Shown here: piece after piece, positions 63,676 through 64,000 of the stretch
How positions within the stretch are numbered: the stretch's first letter is position 1
Layout of the letters: the number at the start of each line of letters is the position of its first letter
Origin: CBDBBY01 sp965205055
GTDB taxonomy: Bacteria > Pseudomonadota > Alphaproteobacteria > Rhodobacterales > Rhodobacteraceae
NCBI GenBank assembly: GCA_965205055.1
Contig: OZ242030.1
Coordinates: 434,001-498,000, forward strand
Reading direction: 5' to 3'
Length of the DNA: 64,000 bases
Translations under genes and position numbers: made by a program
The notes under the pieces: model-generated
Seen by the model: only the letters and a program-made list of their open reading frames with translations
Databases searched by the model: none
Told to the model about the DNA's origin: nothing

Positions 63676-64000
63676 TTGGGGCCAGCGCGCACTCCGCATT
63701 GCGGGTTTTCCGGATTATTCAATTCCGATTATCTGCGGCGCAAGGCGCATTTCAGGTTCCATTGCGAAGCCGCTTCGCATTCGAAAAGCATGTAGCCGGT
63801 ACAGCGGTATTCAATCAGGGATGAAAAAAGCAAGTCATTCAATTCGTTTTGGATGCTGAAATCCAAGCCTTCGGTAATTGGATTCCAACCTCGGCACCTT
63901 CAATTTATCCAAGCCCTGCCCAGACTCCCTGAAATTTTCTAGCAGCGGCCTGAGGCATGTGCAGCCCATGGACAGCACCGTTCGACATATTGCTGCTGAT
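63676..64000. other. Window end, no gene seen
   Basis: 325 bases without a supportable frame. A small CCGCATTGCGG hairpin followed by GTTTTC near 63695 could be a weak terminator for glnE and the small ORF. Confidence 0.4.

Noticed and set aside
49473..63705. CCGCAATGCGG before rseP and CCGCATTGCGG after the last ORF
   Set aside because: Only two copies with different centres and flanks; too weak to call a repeat family.

Overview
The window reads as part of an alphaproteobacterial chromosome. The evidence is the run pyrH-frr-uppS-cdsA / rseP-bamA-skp-fabZ-lpxA-lpxI-lpxB, which uses LpxI rather than LpxH; a Fur/Mur-type regulator without CxxC pairs; divergent tyrS/anmK; TGA-N9-TCA iron-box-like palindromes; and a small ORF behind glnE of a type I remember from alphaproteobacteria. 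The order cannot be fixed from the sequence. The mix of ABC and TRAP importers, a valine degradation operon and a sugar-acid cluster suggests a heterotroph living on dissolved organic matter. No tRNA, rRNA or CRISPR array was seen.

Layout. 1-1.5 kb: the 3' end of uvrA. 1.7-6.4 kb (minus): valine catabolism (mmsA, isobutyryl-CoA dehydrogenase, 3-hydroxyisobutyryl-CoA hydrolase, mmsB). 6.7-9.5 kb (plus): CBS protein, coaD, periplasmic cyclophilin, DUF3179 protein. 9.6-11.5 kb: a large TbpB-like lipoprotein. 11.5-13.5 kb: a decayed zone with a LysR pseudogene and an IS1595-type transposase remnant. 13.5-16.8 kb: tyrS, anmK, a lone HNH nuclease. 16.8-23.4 kb (minus): an iron-themed stretch (bfd-bfr, fur-eno, an orphan Fe(III)-binding protein) plus selO and a nucleoside hydrolase. 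23.5-31 kb (minus): mazG and a complete peptide/nickel-type ABC importer with a fused DppD-DppF ATPase.

31.2-42.8 kb: a GATase1/AraC regulator diverging from a DapA-like aldolase/dehydratase (frameshifted), a 2-hydroxyacid dehydrogenase and an enolase-superfamily dehydratase/racemase. These converge on a CUT1 sugar importer operon (binding protein, frameshifted; two permeases; aldehyde dehydrogenase; BNR-repeat enzyme; UgpC-type ATPase). Together they look like uptake and oxidation of a sugar acid or acidic oligosaccharide. 43.3-57.3 kb: miaA, then the envelope/lipid A operon. dxr and lpxD, which normally sit in this operon, are absent from their usual slots; the dxr slot holds an AAA ATPase and a small unknown ORF. 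57.3-60.3 kb (minus): a TAXI-TRAP transporter. 60.5-63.7 kb (plus): glnE and a conserved small ORF, with the last ~25 codons of an otherwise missing short-chain dehydrogenase in front of glnE.

Signs of decay recur: a LysR gene with three nonsense codons, an IS remnant, an SDR tail, and two catabolic genes each one base out of frame. The two frameshifts could be sequencing errors; the other remnants cannot easily be.
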